A DNA stretch of 64,000 nt from an uncultured Johnsonella sp. (lineage in GTDB: Bacteria; Bacillota; Clostridia; Lachnospirales; Lachnospiraceae): NCBI GenBank assembly GCA_937927235.1, contig CALBCM010000042.1:1-64000 (forward strand), written 5' to 3'. This document shows, piece after piece, positions 1-7,782 of the stretch; within the stretch, counting starts at the first letter, position 1; the number at the start of each line of letters is the position of its first letter. The position numbers and the translations under genes are program-made. The notes beneath the pieces were generated by a model. It was given only the letters and a program-made list of their open reading frames with translations. It had not been told where the DNA came from and searched no databases.

Positions 1-162
1 TTGGAGTCCTACTCTATTACAAAAGAACAGTTTGATTCTATGAAAAATAAATCTGCAGAGTATTATTCTCTACCACTAACACAGAAAGAGTTTGAAGAAC
101 TGAGCCGTGATGAGATTTTAAAGAAAAGAATCGAGTATTTGAAAGAAAATAATCTACTATAA
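1..162 (+). CDS. C-terminal end of an unrecognised protein (partial)
   Basis: The frame is open from base 1 to the TAA at 160-162 and encodes the last 53 residues of a protein that begins outside the window. The tail is charged and helical-looking and ends in IEYLKENNLL. I do not recognise the family. A diverged second copy of its last 33 or so codons lies at 921-1022, after the membrane-protein gene, which points to a past duplication or recombination at this element end. Confidence 0.5.
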   Translation: MESYSITKEQFDSMKNKSAEYYSLPLTQKEFEELSRDEILKKRIEYLKENNLL

Positions 163-214
163 TTTAAATTTTTTATACAGAGCATTACACTACAAATAAA
201 AGTGAGGTATACGT

Positions 215-883
215 ATGAGGTTTAATGATTTATTTATCAGCTACAAAATTGGTTTAAAAAATATCAAAAGCACTATTCCATTTCCTGAACTTCCATTTTA
301 TAGAAAAATTTTTATAATTATTTTTCTTACCGGAATTATTATCAGTGGCATTTTGCTTATATTTATACAAAATATATTTTCATTTATCCCAATGGGATTA
401 AGCTTAATTTCACCTATCATTTTCGCTATAATTGACTCTAAAAAAGATAATCTTAGTGTCATGCTTGAAAACCATTATATTCCCTATTCTGAAAAGCGAA
501 TGAATATGACAATTGAAGTTTTAAAAAAGTATAATATTAACATCAAAAATTTAGATTCTCTTGATATGTTAATTACGGAAGCAAAATATGCACAAATACA
601 ATGTGATTTATTCTCACAATTTAAAAAACCTTTCAAAACATTGGGGGCAATCATTATTCCTATCGTCGTATTTGTTGCCAAGAAAATTAGTGAGACAGCT
701 ACAGAAACCCAGATACTTAATATCGCTGGATTAACAATAATTTTGATTTTACTAATTTTTTCACTTATCTTTTCTTTCGTACCTGTTGTAAGAGATTTAT
801 TTTATCGCGACTATAGTAGGTATAACGAATTTATATATGACTTAAGACAAGTAAAACTTTTTTATTCAAAAACTAACCAATAA
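215..883 (+). CDS. predicted membrane protein, function unknown
   Basis: A 222-residue protein with two pairs of hydrophobic segments, at about residues 30-75 and 140-195. A soluble stretch of roughly 60 residues between them holds mixed charged residues. There is no signal peptide or recognisable catalytic motif. AGTGAGG about 12 nt upstream is a modest ribosome site. Base composition is very AT-rich. The gene sits between two copies of the same C-terminal coding fragment (62-162 and 921-1022), so it may be an insertion or accessory gene of the second element. Its role is not recognisable. Confidence 0.6.
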   Translation: MRFNDLFISYKIGLKNIKSTIPFPELPFYRKIFIIIFLTGIIISGILLIFIQNIFSFIPMGLSLISPIIFAIIDSKKDNLSVMLENHYIPYSEKRMNMTIEVLKKYNINIKNLDSLDMLITEAKYAQIQCDLFSQFKKPFKTLGAIIIPIVVFVAKKISETATETQILNIAGLTIILILLIFSLIFSFVPVVRDLFYRDYSRYNEFIYDLRQVKLFYSKTNQ

Positions 884-896
884 TTTACCATTCAAA

Positions 897-1022
897 TCAT
901 TTTCATATGAACCACTTAATTACTCTATGCTTCCACTAACACAGAAAGAATTTGAAGACCTTTCAAGAGATGAGATTCTAAAAAAGAGAATTGAATACTT
1001 GAAAGAAAATAATTTGCTGTAA
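897..1022 (+). pseudogene. duplicated C-terminal fragment of the 1-162 gene
   Basis: The frame ending at TAA 1020-1022 encodes PLTQKEF, DEILKKRIEYLKENNLL and neighbouring residues. These match the tail of the gene at 1-162 nearly residue for residue, while the DNA differs at many third positions. An ATG at 927 would give only 31 residues, so a functional gene is unlikely. The copy is old enough to have accumulated mostly synonymous changes, which suggests descent from a related gene rather than a fresh duplication. Confidence 0.5.
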
Positions 1023-1027
1023 AAATA

Positions 1028-1057
1028 ATGCTACGGGAAACTTCCTGTAGCATTTTT
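1028..1057 (+). terminator. Rho-independent terminator
   Basis: ATGCTACGGGAA and TTCCTGTAGCAT form a nearly perfect stem with one G-T pair, followed by TTTTT. It lies 5 bp after the fragment stop codon at 1022. Confidence 0.7.
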
Positions 1058-1181
1058 AAATACAAAAAAATCACCCAAAGAATTATTCTTCAGGTGATGT
1101 ATTTCTAAAATCTGCAAGCATTTTGCAAGCACAACGCTCACAAAACGGCTATTTATAAGGCTTTACAGCCTGTTTTTAATC

Positions 1182-1191
1182 ATTCCCACTC
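1182..1191. other. distal attachment-site core (guaA type)
   Basis: ATTCCCACTC matches the last bases of guaA at 12082-12091. Read on the minus strand it is GTCGAGTGGGAATGA, encoding VEWE-stop, like the guaA C-terminus IEWE-stop. This fits an att core that carries the tail of a former guaA target. It marks the distal boundary of the 10.9-kb element. Confidence 0.65.
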
Positions 1192-1292
1192 GACAATCAC
1201 TAACCAATTTTGTTTAGAGATTATTTGTTGTCATGTTCGCTTTTCTTTCAATTGTTTGATTTATCCATATTATTATGCTTATATGGGCTGAT

Positions 1293-1321
1293 GTTATCAA
1301 TTTGTTATCGGTATTGATAAC
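1293..1321. repeat. left arm repeat, also an inverted repeat
   Basis: GTTATCAATTTGTTATC at 1293-1309 is identical to 12003-12019 at the other end of the element. GTTATCAAT (1293-1301) is also the exact inverse of ATTGATAAC (1313-1321). These sites, about 100 bp inside the core, are candidates for integrase or excisionase binding. Confidence 0.55.
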
Positions 1322-1383
1322 ACTCGCTCCGTAACTGTGGATAATAACAACATCCCATCTATTTATCACAACAACCCGTTCAA

Positions 1384-2166
1384 TTATATGTAACCTAATT
1401 CTTGACAGTATTCTGCTACAACTTTTTTAAATTCTTTTAGCTTTGTCTGATAGCCACGATTAGCTGTTATCAAGCCATTAACACTCATTTCATTACAAAT
1501 GAGTAATTCATTGGTTGAAAGCTTAAAAGATTGAATCATCTGCTCTGATATCATATCCTTCGGTTCATCATACTCCTCATATTCTCCTGCACAAAAGCTT
1601 ATTAGAACTTGTTCATACCACTTTCGAATTGGCTTATTCATACACCTATGAATCATTTTCATTGATGTATGAATGCTACTTACTTTTACATCAAAACTTT
1701 CCTCAGTAAGAATTTCAAATTTACCAGATGCATGTGCCATATCATTTCTTGTGTCCACCAAATCACTAACCACTGAAATCTGTGATTTATCCAATTCGAT
1801 AATTTTGAACAATTTTGCAATATCTTTCTCAGGAATTATACTATAAGCAAAAATAGAATCCGCATCCTCAATTTTTAAATCCTTTTCTCTTCCACTATAC
1901 GGACGTGCAAAAACAATAGCATCTTTGTATCGCTCCGGCTCAATTTGTCCAATTTTCCATGCAGTGCAATAAATATAAGTCATATACATAAGATGAATAC
2001 CAAAATATGCAAATTGGTACTGACTATATTTATAATTAACGGCGACAACATTTGTAATATTCTGGACATAATTAATGACATCTTCTTCATCATCAGGATT
2101 TATGGGCAGAAAATTTAATATTTCTTGCAAATAAGGCACGTCTGTATAATCAACTGTATCCACCAC
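1384..2166 (-). CDS. HEPN-like protein paired with the RM fusion
   Basis: A 260-residue, mostly alpha-helical soluble protein with no close family that I recognise. Residues 139-147 read TRNDMAHAS, giving R140-N-D-M-A-H145. This fits the RxxxxH motif of HEPN ribonucleases, in which a polar residue often follows the Arg. It starts at GTG 2166, three bases after the TAG of the upstream nuclease-methylase-specificity gene, so the two are translationally linked. By analogy with anticodon nucleases linked to type I systems (PrrC, RloC) it could be an abortive-infection effector. HEPN assignment rests on the motif and helical character only; it might instead be a structural partner or an immunity protein. 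Confidence 0.5.
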   Translation of the reverse strand: MVDTVDYTDVPYLQEILNFLPINPDDEEDVINYVQNITNVVAVNYKYSQYQFAYFGIHLMYMTYIYCTAWKIGQIEPERYKDAIVFARPYSGREKDLKIEDADSIFAYSIIPEKDIAKLFKIIELDKSQISVVSDLVDTRNDMAHASGKFEILTEESFDVKVSSIHTSMKMIHRCMNKPIRKWYEQVLISFCAGEYEEYDEPKDMISEQMIQSFKLSTNELLICNEMSVNGLITANRGYQTKLKEFKKVVAEYCQELGYI

Positions 2167-2168
2167 AA

Positions 2169-5099
2169 CTACTCACCCCAAATTTCTCTAATTCTTGCTC
2201 TAATCTTAGCATTAAAAGTTCGAATAAGCTCTTTTGACGGTTCGATTAAGGCTTGCTCTCTGTGTATTTCATCAAGAAGTTTTTTTTGTTCATCAAGTGA
2301 TGGAACCGGTATCTGATATTGCTTTACATAATTGATATCAACTCTCTGTTGTCCAGCTGTACCATTCATAAACATTTTTCCTCCATCAATAAATTCACAT
2401 GTATTGATATGATAAAAAATCCATTCTGGATAAACAACCGAATTATCAGCACGAATGACAATATATTCAGTAGATCCAAACCCGATTCCATTCTTTAAAT
2501 TTCGAGCAATTCCAGCTTTTCCATTTTCGAAACAAGGTGTTATTTTGGCTAATAAGATATCATCATTTTTAAAATATGTGAAACCAGTGGAAACATCTTC
2601 TAACTTCCGAGTTTCGTTACTCTCAAAAAATGCATCAAATGTATTGAGAGTTGCCATTGGGACAAATGATACTTCAGTGTCTCCAGGCAATGACTTAATT
2701 TCATCTTTTGAAGGTTTAAAAAGAGCAATATCCTCTAAAACCTTAAACTCTTTGCTTCTATAGAATAACTTAGGTTGATAATTATCTATAACATTTTGGG
2801 CTCCCTCAATAATTCGTTGGTATTTATCAAGTTCAAAAACAATTTGTCGCTGAACCTCAAGCGGCGGCAACGGAATTCTTTGTTCTAAAACAATATCTTT
2901 TGATATAGAAGGCGGATTAGCCCGAGTTGCCCAATTAGATATGTCTATCGAATTAAGGACATACCACATAAATTTAGGCATAATTCTTTCATTACAAATT
3001 ATACCCATAACATTATTGTCAAATATTGCAGGTTCCGAAAGAATCCGTTTTTTATTTGTTGCAATAGCCGCTCCTATTTTAGGAAAAATCACAGTTCCTT
3101 TTGGTGAAGTAATCCATTTTCGTTCTTGAGCTATTTCTATTGAAACATAGTTCCTACTATCGTGCATTTCTATTTCATTACCTGCCAAATTCATATCTCC
3201 AACCTTATAAAATGGGATTGTGCCTGATTGCCCCTGCAAATCAACCGGAAAGCCATACCCACTTACTAAAGTTGCTATATCACCTATCGTAACAATATCA
3301 TAATTTGAAACAATGGCTTTTTGTTCTCTATATCTACTACCTACAAGAATATTTGAGTTTCTATGTACTTTATCAAGCGGAATTATTTCAAATCCCACTT
3401 TTAACATATTCTCAACCTGATCTTTATCAAATTTTCGATATTCCTCATATTTACTCAAATCACTTGGAGTATCAAGTTTGCGCCTATGATTATCAAGTGT
3501 ATATCCATCACTTTTAACATCAAAATACCAAAAGCTTTTGTTTCTTTCTGAATCTTTAATTTTTTGATTCACTTTCGTAGCGTAAATGATATCCGTTTTC
3601 ACACCTGTATAAGGTAAAAACACCCCCTGTGGCAGTGAAATAATACTCTGCAACTGACAATTCTTTAATAGATATTCGCGTGTTTTCATCAAATCTTTTC
3701 GGAATAAAAAGCCCTCTGGAACTACAAGAGCCATACGTCCATTCGCAGAAGCACTATTAATTGCTTTCATACAATGCTGAACACAAATACTATCACCATT
3801 CGTACTTGGTAGAGCATAAAGTTTACCATGTTTGGTTTTCTGTGAATATGGCATATTCGCAAGAACAATATCAAATCCATTATGATGAACTACACCGTTT
3901 TCATCAGTATATGTTGATGTTCCATCTATTGGATTTGCAAGGCTATCTTTCATTTCAATATTACTGTGTCCATCACCTGCAAGAATCATATTCATTTTTG
4001 TTATACGAGCAGTATTAGTAATTTCATGCCCATAAACTGTTTTTTCACGCAGTGTCTTAAGATTTAATTCAGTACGAGCCATGTTATTATAAATATGACG
4101 AAAACTTTCAATTAAAAAGCCACCCGTTCCACAAAATGGGTCATAAATAGTTTCACCAATTTGCGGATTTACTAAACGAACCATTGTCTTTACAATATGA
4201 CGAGGTGTAAAATATTCACCTAAATCATTTTTTGTAGAAGTAGATGCTTTTAAAAAGTATTCAAATGCATCTCCCTTAACATCACTATCCACATCAGTCA
4301 GCATAAGCGGATCAAGTTTATCCATGATTTCTTTCAATATACTCTCATCTCTGATTTGAAGCGGAGTAAAAATGTCTGTACTATAAAGAGCATTAAGTCT
4401 ATCATAGACCGTATTATTAATATATTCAATTCTTGCTGAAGATGGAATTTTTTTAATACTATCCCAACTACAGGAAATATCAAACTTGGTTTGAATTCCA
4501 CTTTCTTTTTTGATTTGTTCACTCTCACTGATAAGTTTAAGAAACAGAATATTAGCGAACTCTCCAAAACGCTCAATGCCAGCTCGCAAGCCTTCTCCAC
4601 GAAGCATGTTATTTGCCTCATCAAATATTCTGATGAGTTCTTTACGGTCATATTGAACTTTGGGACTGACTGTGTTTACCTCATAAGAAGTCAAATATCT
4701 TAATGCCAGTGCCTCACGAATAAATTCATCAATTTCTTCTCCATTTAAAATGGGGGATCTATTTGCTACAGTGTGAAAAGCCTTACAAAAAACACCATCT
4801 GTAGCAAATACAAGAGGAGCTTCAATGGCTCTTGCATAATCTATGCCTTGTTCCAAAGCAGTATCAATTCGAGATCCTTTCTTTTTTGCTTCAATTACAA
4901 TAAGCGGTTTATCACTTTCTTTAGAATAAAGGACATAATCTGGTCTTTTTCCCTTGAGTTTTTTCTTCTCTGCTTCAGTTTTCGGTTGTTCATAATATAC
5001 ATTCTGGTCTTTTCCATCCAATTTCCAACCAAGATTTTCAAGACTACGATCAATGAGTACACGGGTTTCAGCCTCTAAAGGCATTGTGTTAATATTCAT
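2169..5099 (-). CDS. nuclease-methylase-specificity (RMS) fusion restriction enzyme
   Basis: A 976-residue single-chain restriction-modification enzyme. Residues 1-130 resemble the HsdR N-terminal nuclease: D54 in RPDYVLY and E70-A-K72 form a D...ExK site. Residues 145-300 look like the HsdM helical bundle. Residues 319-327 hold methylase motif I (DPFCGTGG), and the catalytic motif is N415-M-P-Y418. Residues from about 600 to the end contain two HsdS-like target-recognition halves joined by a coiled-coil spacer near 745-775. No helicase motor is present, so cleavage would resemble type IIG rather than type I. Its ATG overlaps the upstream TAA (TAATG) with a strong AAGGAGG, indicating translational coupling. 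Methylation should be N6-adenine on a bipartite site. Confidence 0.85.
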   Translation of the reverse strand: MNINTMPLEAETRVLIDRSLENLGWKLDGKDQNVYYEQPKTEAEKKKLKGKRPDYVLYSKESDKPLIVIEAKKKGSRIDTALEQGIDYARAIEAPLVFATDGVFCKAFHTVANRSPILNGEEIDEFIREALALRYLTSYEVNTVSPKVQYDRKELIRIFDEANNMLRGEGLRAGIERFGEFANILFLKLISESEQIKKESGIQTKFDISCSWDSIKKIPSSARIEYINNTVYDRLNALYSTDIFTPLQIRDESILKEIMDKLDPLMLTDVDSDVKGDAFEYFLKASTSTKNDLGEYFTPRHIVKTMVRLVNPQIGETIYDPFCGTGGFLIESFRHIYNNMARTELNLKTLREKTVYGHEITNTARITKMNMILAGDGHSNIEMKDSLANPIDGTSTYTDENGVVHHNGFDIVLANMPYSQKTKHGKLYALPSTNGDSICVQHCMKAINSASANGRMALVVPEGFLFRKDLMKTREYLLKNCQLQSIISLPQGVFLPYTGVKTDIIYATKVNQKIKDSERNKSFWYFDVKSDGYTLDNHRRKLDTPSDLSKYEEYRKFDKDQVENMLKVGFEIIPLDKVHRNSNILVGSRYREQKAIVSNYDIVTIGDIATLVSGYGFPVDLQGQSGTIPFYKVGDMNLAGNEIEMHDSRNYVSIEIAQERKWITSPKGTVIFPKIGAAIATNKKRILSEPAIFDNNVMGIICNERIMPKFMWYVLNSIDISNWATRANPPSISKDIVLEQRIPLPPLEVQRQIVFELDKYQRIIEGAQNVIDNYQPKLFYRSKEFKVLEDIALFKPSKDEIKSLPGDTEVSFVPMATLNTFDAFFESNETRKLEDVSTGFTYFKNDDILLAKITPCFENGKAGIARNLKNGIGFGSTEYIVIRADNSVVYPEWIFYHINTCEFIDGGKMFMNGTAGQQRVDINYVKQYQIPVPSLDEQKKLLDEIHREQALIEPSKELIRTFNAKIRARIREIWGE

Positions 5100-5365
5100 T
5101 ATATAACCTCCTTATTACTCATTTTATTAATTTCTATATTTGCTTTGTCAGTAAGGGAATATTTTCCTCTTGTGCTAAGTTGAACGATATATCCATTATC
5201 TTTTAATTCACCAATAATTATATTAACTTTAGTTTTCGTAAAATGTAATATATCAGCAATCTCTTGTTGTGATAATTTAACAATCAATTTGTTATTCACA
5301 GAAATTTGTCGATTTGCCATACACTCTAAAACTCTATATTTATCATTTACAAAGAACTCTGACAT
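5099..5365 (-). CDS. winged-helix DNA-binding protein leading the RM operon
   Basis: An 88-residue protein with a winged-helix/MarR- or Crp-type HTH: LSQQEIADILHFTKTKVNII is the recognition helix region and GYI...GKYSL the wing. I chose the ATG at 5365 because GGAGG lies 9 bp before it; a longer frame upstream runs through the promoter. It is the first gene of the three-gene module and is fused by a TAATG overlap to the restriction fusion. It probably acts as a controller protein delaying or limiting expression of the enzyme, though it lacks the XRE form usual for C proteins. Confidence 0.7.
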   Translation of the reverse strand: MSEFFVNDKYRVLECMANRQISVNNKLIVKLSQQEIADILHFTKTKVNIIIGELKDNGYIVQLSTRGKYSLTDKANIEINKMSNKEVI

Positions 5366-5398
5366 ATATAAATACCTCCAATATTTCAGATATAAAAT

Positions 5399-5427
5399 AT
5401 TATACCATATCGGTCTAAAAAACTCAA
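5399..5427 (-). promoter_or_regulatory. sigma-A promoter of the RM-HEPN operon
   Basis: On the minus strand, TTGAGT (5427-5422) and TATAAT (5404-5399) are separated by 17 bp, about 35 bp before the chosen start of the HTH gene. Confidence 0.7.
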
Positions 5428-5521
5428 TATAATGGTCGTAATATAGTGCATAATTAAACAAGTTTAATAACGAGAATCTCCATGCTTTATTAATTACAAA
5501 TGATTTTTTGTTCCACCTTTC

Positions 5522-6952
5522 TCATCGTTCTCTGTCCATTGATTTTTTCTTTACCGTATGTTTTGGCTGTTGCCTGCTTTCCTGTTGGTAACGGTGTAAT
5601 TTTTCCCGTATGCTTGCTTTTTTCGGCGGTTCTAATGGCTTTTCTTCCTTCTGTTCTGTTTGATTTTTCCATACTCGCAACTCCTCATTATATTCCCTGA
5701 CCAGTTTTTCTGATTTCTGATATGTCTTTGCAAAGGACTGAACATCTGGATATCCTTCCTGCTTTACTGTCTGTTCCATATCTGCGTGGATACGTTTTTC
5801 CTGTTTCTCTGCCTGTTCAATTTTGCCCTCTAAGGATTTTCGTGCTTTTCCTTTGAAAAATCCCGTTGTTTCGGAAAGCTGTTTTTTTAATGAGGAAATC
5901 TCCTGTTGTGTGAACTTCATCGCCTGTGACTGCTTCTGAAGTTTCTCCATCAGCATCCGCATCTCATTCCATTCCTGCAAATCAATCTTCAGTACTGGCT
6001 TCGGTGGCAGCTTAAACTTGAAAATCATTTTCTGTAAGAAGTCTTTTGCACCTCGGATAATCTGCTGAAACATATCCGGCAGCCATCCATGTGCCTTTAT
6101 AGATTGCATTGTTTTGTCTGTGATTTTTTCCCGCTTGGCTGTTAAAATATCCTCTTCGGGAACACCCTCAACCAATGCTACATCTACCGTCCGATTCCAT
6201 TCCTGTCGTACCGCATTGTCTGCCCGTATCTCTGCCTCTCTCGGATTGTTCTTCCCGATTTTCTTTGTTGCCAGATACACACCGCCCTGCTGAAATACGG
6301 ACAGCTTTTCGGATTCATCTTTCACATGGCTATTAATGATTTCCGTAAACATTTCCTTGACTTCTCTGGTAAACACATCGCTCTTAAACCACTCATCTTT
6401 CTTCGTAAAAATATGACTTTCGTAAACTTCCCCTTTTGGAATAATGCTGCATCCTGCCCGAAGATTACCCTTATCATCTAAAATCTCTTTTTTCGTGCGT
6501 CTGTGCTTGCCCTGTTCATCATAAAACATATTTCTTGTAGCAATTTTCACTTCGGGATGTTCCAGCATTTTCCGTTCGCTGAATATAAGATGGATATGAT
6601 AATTTGTCATTCTTTTATTATGGTGAAGTGCCGCACTGCATTCAACACCGTACCTTTTATGAAAACTTTCCGTAAAAAATCTTACCACATCATTTGCCTT
6701 GTACTCAACAAAACTTTCTGGAAGTGCAATGATAAACTCCCGTCCTTCAGTACATTTCCCTGCTGTTCCGCTTGCCTTAAAATCCAACTGATTCTCTCTC
6801 GCAAGATTTTTCCAGAACTCCGGTGTTGCTCCCTCCGTCTGATAGGTCGCATAGAGATGTTCCTGTCTTTTCGGGTTGGAAATATAATCAATTCTTCCTG
6901 CCACATCGGACAGCTTGTTTTGTCTGATAAATGAATGTCTACCTATAAGCAT
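5522..6952 (-). CDS. MobA/MobL family relaxase
   Basis: A 476-residue relaxase that nicks oriT to start conjugative transfer. The N-terminal 250 residues carry the rolling-circle relaxase fold, with the metal-binding H119-I-H121 within TNYHIHLIF and further His at 110-111. The C-terminal 170 residues are rich in Lys, Glu and Gln and form long predicted coiled coils, as is usual in this family. AAGGAG sits unusually close to the ATG, but no other start is near. A candidate oriT lies about 90 bp upstream, as expected for this family. There are no coupling or secretion proteins in the element, so it depends on a helper. Confidence 0.85.
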   Translation of the reverse strand: MLIGRHSFIRQNKLSDVAGRIDYISNPKRQEHLYATYQTEGATPEFWKNLARENQLDFKASGTAGKCTEGREFIIALPESFVEYKANDVVRFFTESFHKRYGVECSAALHHNKRMTNYHIHLIFSERKMLEHPEVKIATRNMFYDEQGKHRRTKKEILDDKGNLRAGCSIIPKGEVYESHIFTKKDEWFKSDVFTREVKEMFTEIINSHVKDESEKLSVFQQGGVYLATKKIGKNNPREAEIRADNAVRQEWNRTVDVALVEGVPEEDILTAKREKITDKTMQSIKAHGWLPDMFQQIIRGAKDFLQKMIFKFKLPPKPVLKIDLQEWNEMRMLMEKLQKQSQAMKFTQQEISSLKKQLSETTGFFKGKARKSLEGKIEQAEKQEKRIHADMEQTVKQEGYPDVQSFAKTYQKSEKLVREYNEELRVWKNQTEQKEEKPLEPPKKASIREKLHRYQQESRQQPKHTVKKKSMDRER

Positions 6953-7048
6953 TCTCCTTTCCGACTCTCGCCTGCTCTTACTGTGAGTAGGTGCATAGGC
7001 ACCTGTTTACGAACTTATCCGCCTGTCGGTGGAACAGCTCCCGGCAGG

Positions 7049-7097
7049 GCGAAATACACAGAGCATAAACGAAGTTTGTGCGATGGGTGTATTTCGC
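7049..7097. other. candidate origin of transfer (oriT)
   Basis: GCGAAATACAC (7049-7059) and GTGTATTTCGC (7087-7097) are a perfect 11-bp inverted repeat. They enclose a second hairpin, GCATAAAC-GAA-GTTTGTGC (7063-7081). The nested pair is about 100 bp upstream of the relaxase gene in a 186-bp non-coding gap. A third small hairpin, AGGTGC-ATAG-GCACCT, lies nearer the gene. I cannot identify the nick site. Confidence 0.5.
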
Positions 7098-7138
7098 TCT
7101 CAAACGCCGAGGGCTTTATTAGGTACTTCCTGTCTGAT

Positions 7139-7366
7139 TTATTCCGGTATCCTTGCCCGTACATACTCCAGATTACCGCAATAGGGTGTTCCCACCAGAT
7201 ACCATCCCATTACAGGATTCATCTCCATCCTTGTCCTTACCCACTGGTCATCTACCAGAACTTCCATACACTCTCCGCAGTGAAAGCCCTTATCAATCCA
7301 TAAGTCCATTGACAGCAACCCATATCTGCCATTTTCACAGTTATAACCTAATCTTCCTTCTCTCAT
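7139..7366 (-). CDS. DUF5348-like small protein of mobile elements
   Basis: A 75-residue protein containing FHCGECMEVLVDDQWVRTRME and WYLVGTPY. This resembles the DUF5348 family found on mobilizable elements of Firmicutes. It is probably a small beta-rich protein; the role is unknown. GGAG lies 9 bp before the ATG. It sits between the small helical protein gene and the oriT region, in line with the rest of the mobilization genes. Confidence 0.65.
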   Translation of the reverse strand: MREGRLGYNCENGRYGLLSMDLWIDKGFHCGECMEVLVDDQWVRTRMEMNPVMGWYLVGTPYCGNLEYVRARIPE

Positions 7367-7449
7367 TGCCTGGTTCTCCTTTCCAGCTTACTCCTTGTCT
7401 GCTATCCACAGGGGCGTGTCACGCTCCTGTTCTTATCATCAAGGAAGAC

Positions 7450-7683
7450 TTACCATCGGAAACTCTCCGGCACTCCTCGTCTGTCCAGATACTCTTTTCT
7501 CGCCCGTTCCCGTTCTTCCTCTGTCGGGGCAGTTTTGAATTTTCCATACAGGTTACGCATGACCATCTTGTCCAGTTTCTTCTCTAGTCCCTGCTTGATT
7601 TCATTTTCACAGCTCTCATCTTCAACTAAGTGAAATCGGAGCAACTGCATAAATAATTCCTGTGATATTTGCACATTTCCCAT
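7450..7683 (-). CDS. small helical accessory protein of the element
   Basis: A 77-residue, highly charged helical protein ending GVPESFRW. I placed the start at the second ATG because AAAGG is 9 bp before it but touches the first ATG. It belongs to a type of short protein commonly found between the replication ATPase and the relaxase of Clostridia IMEs. No function is known to me. Its 5' end lies directly beside the symmetric six-box array at 7700-7782, which may therefore control it. Confidence 0.55.
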   Translation of the reverse strand: MGNVQISQELFMQLLRFHLVEDESCENEIKQGLEKKLDKMVMRNLYGKFKTAPTEEERERARKEYLDRRGVPESFRW

Positions 7684-7699
7684 CTTATTCATCCTTTCC

Positions 7700-7782
7700 G
7701 TGACGGTATGTGACAGTCGTGACGGTTATTTTGATACCACCCTGCTGTCAAAAATACCGTCACAACCGTCACGAACTGTCAC
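7700..7782. repeat. symmetric array of six GTGACRGT boxes
   Basis: Three forward boxes begin at 7700 (GTGACGGT), 7710 (GTGACAGT) and 7719 (GTGACGGT). Three inverted boxes begin at 7756 (ACCGTCAC), 7765 (ACCGTCAC) and 7775 (ACTGTCAC). Spacings are 10 and 9, then 9 and 10, a mirror image about 7741. The array fills the gap between the RepA-like gene and the next gene. It may be a replication origin with iterons or an autoregulatory operator. Confidence 0.75.

Larger units (their letters stand above)
1..1191. mobile_element. guaA-proximal end of a probable second integrated element
   Basis: This stretch ends in the att-like core at 1182-1191 and is built like the guaA-proximal end of the neighbouring element. 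A pair of short direct repeats (TGCAAGC at 1113 and 1124, 11-bp period) sits about 70 bp before the core. In the neighbour a GTTATC pair with the same 11-bp period sits about 80 bp before its core. The run GGCTTTACAGCCTGTTTTTAA before the core is also loosely like the neighbour's ACAGGCTTTTTACCG. The element's own integrase lies outside the window, so this is inferred from architecture only. Confidence 0.45.

Noticed and set aside
1182..1200. Second, broken copy of guaA
   Set aside because: Only the last few codons match; upstream sequence has no guaA homology, so it is an att core.
5366..5461. Longer N-terminus of the HTH gene
   Set aside because: It would run through a consensus promoter, and the ribosome site GGAGG fits the ATG at 5365.
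7700..7782. CRISPR-like array
   Set aside because: Repeats are only 8 bp, mirror-oriented, and spacers are 1-2 bp within each half. No cas genes are present.
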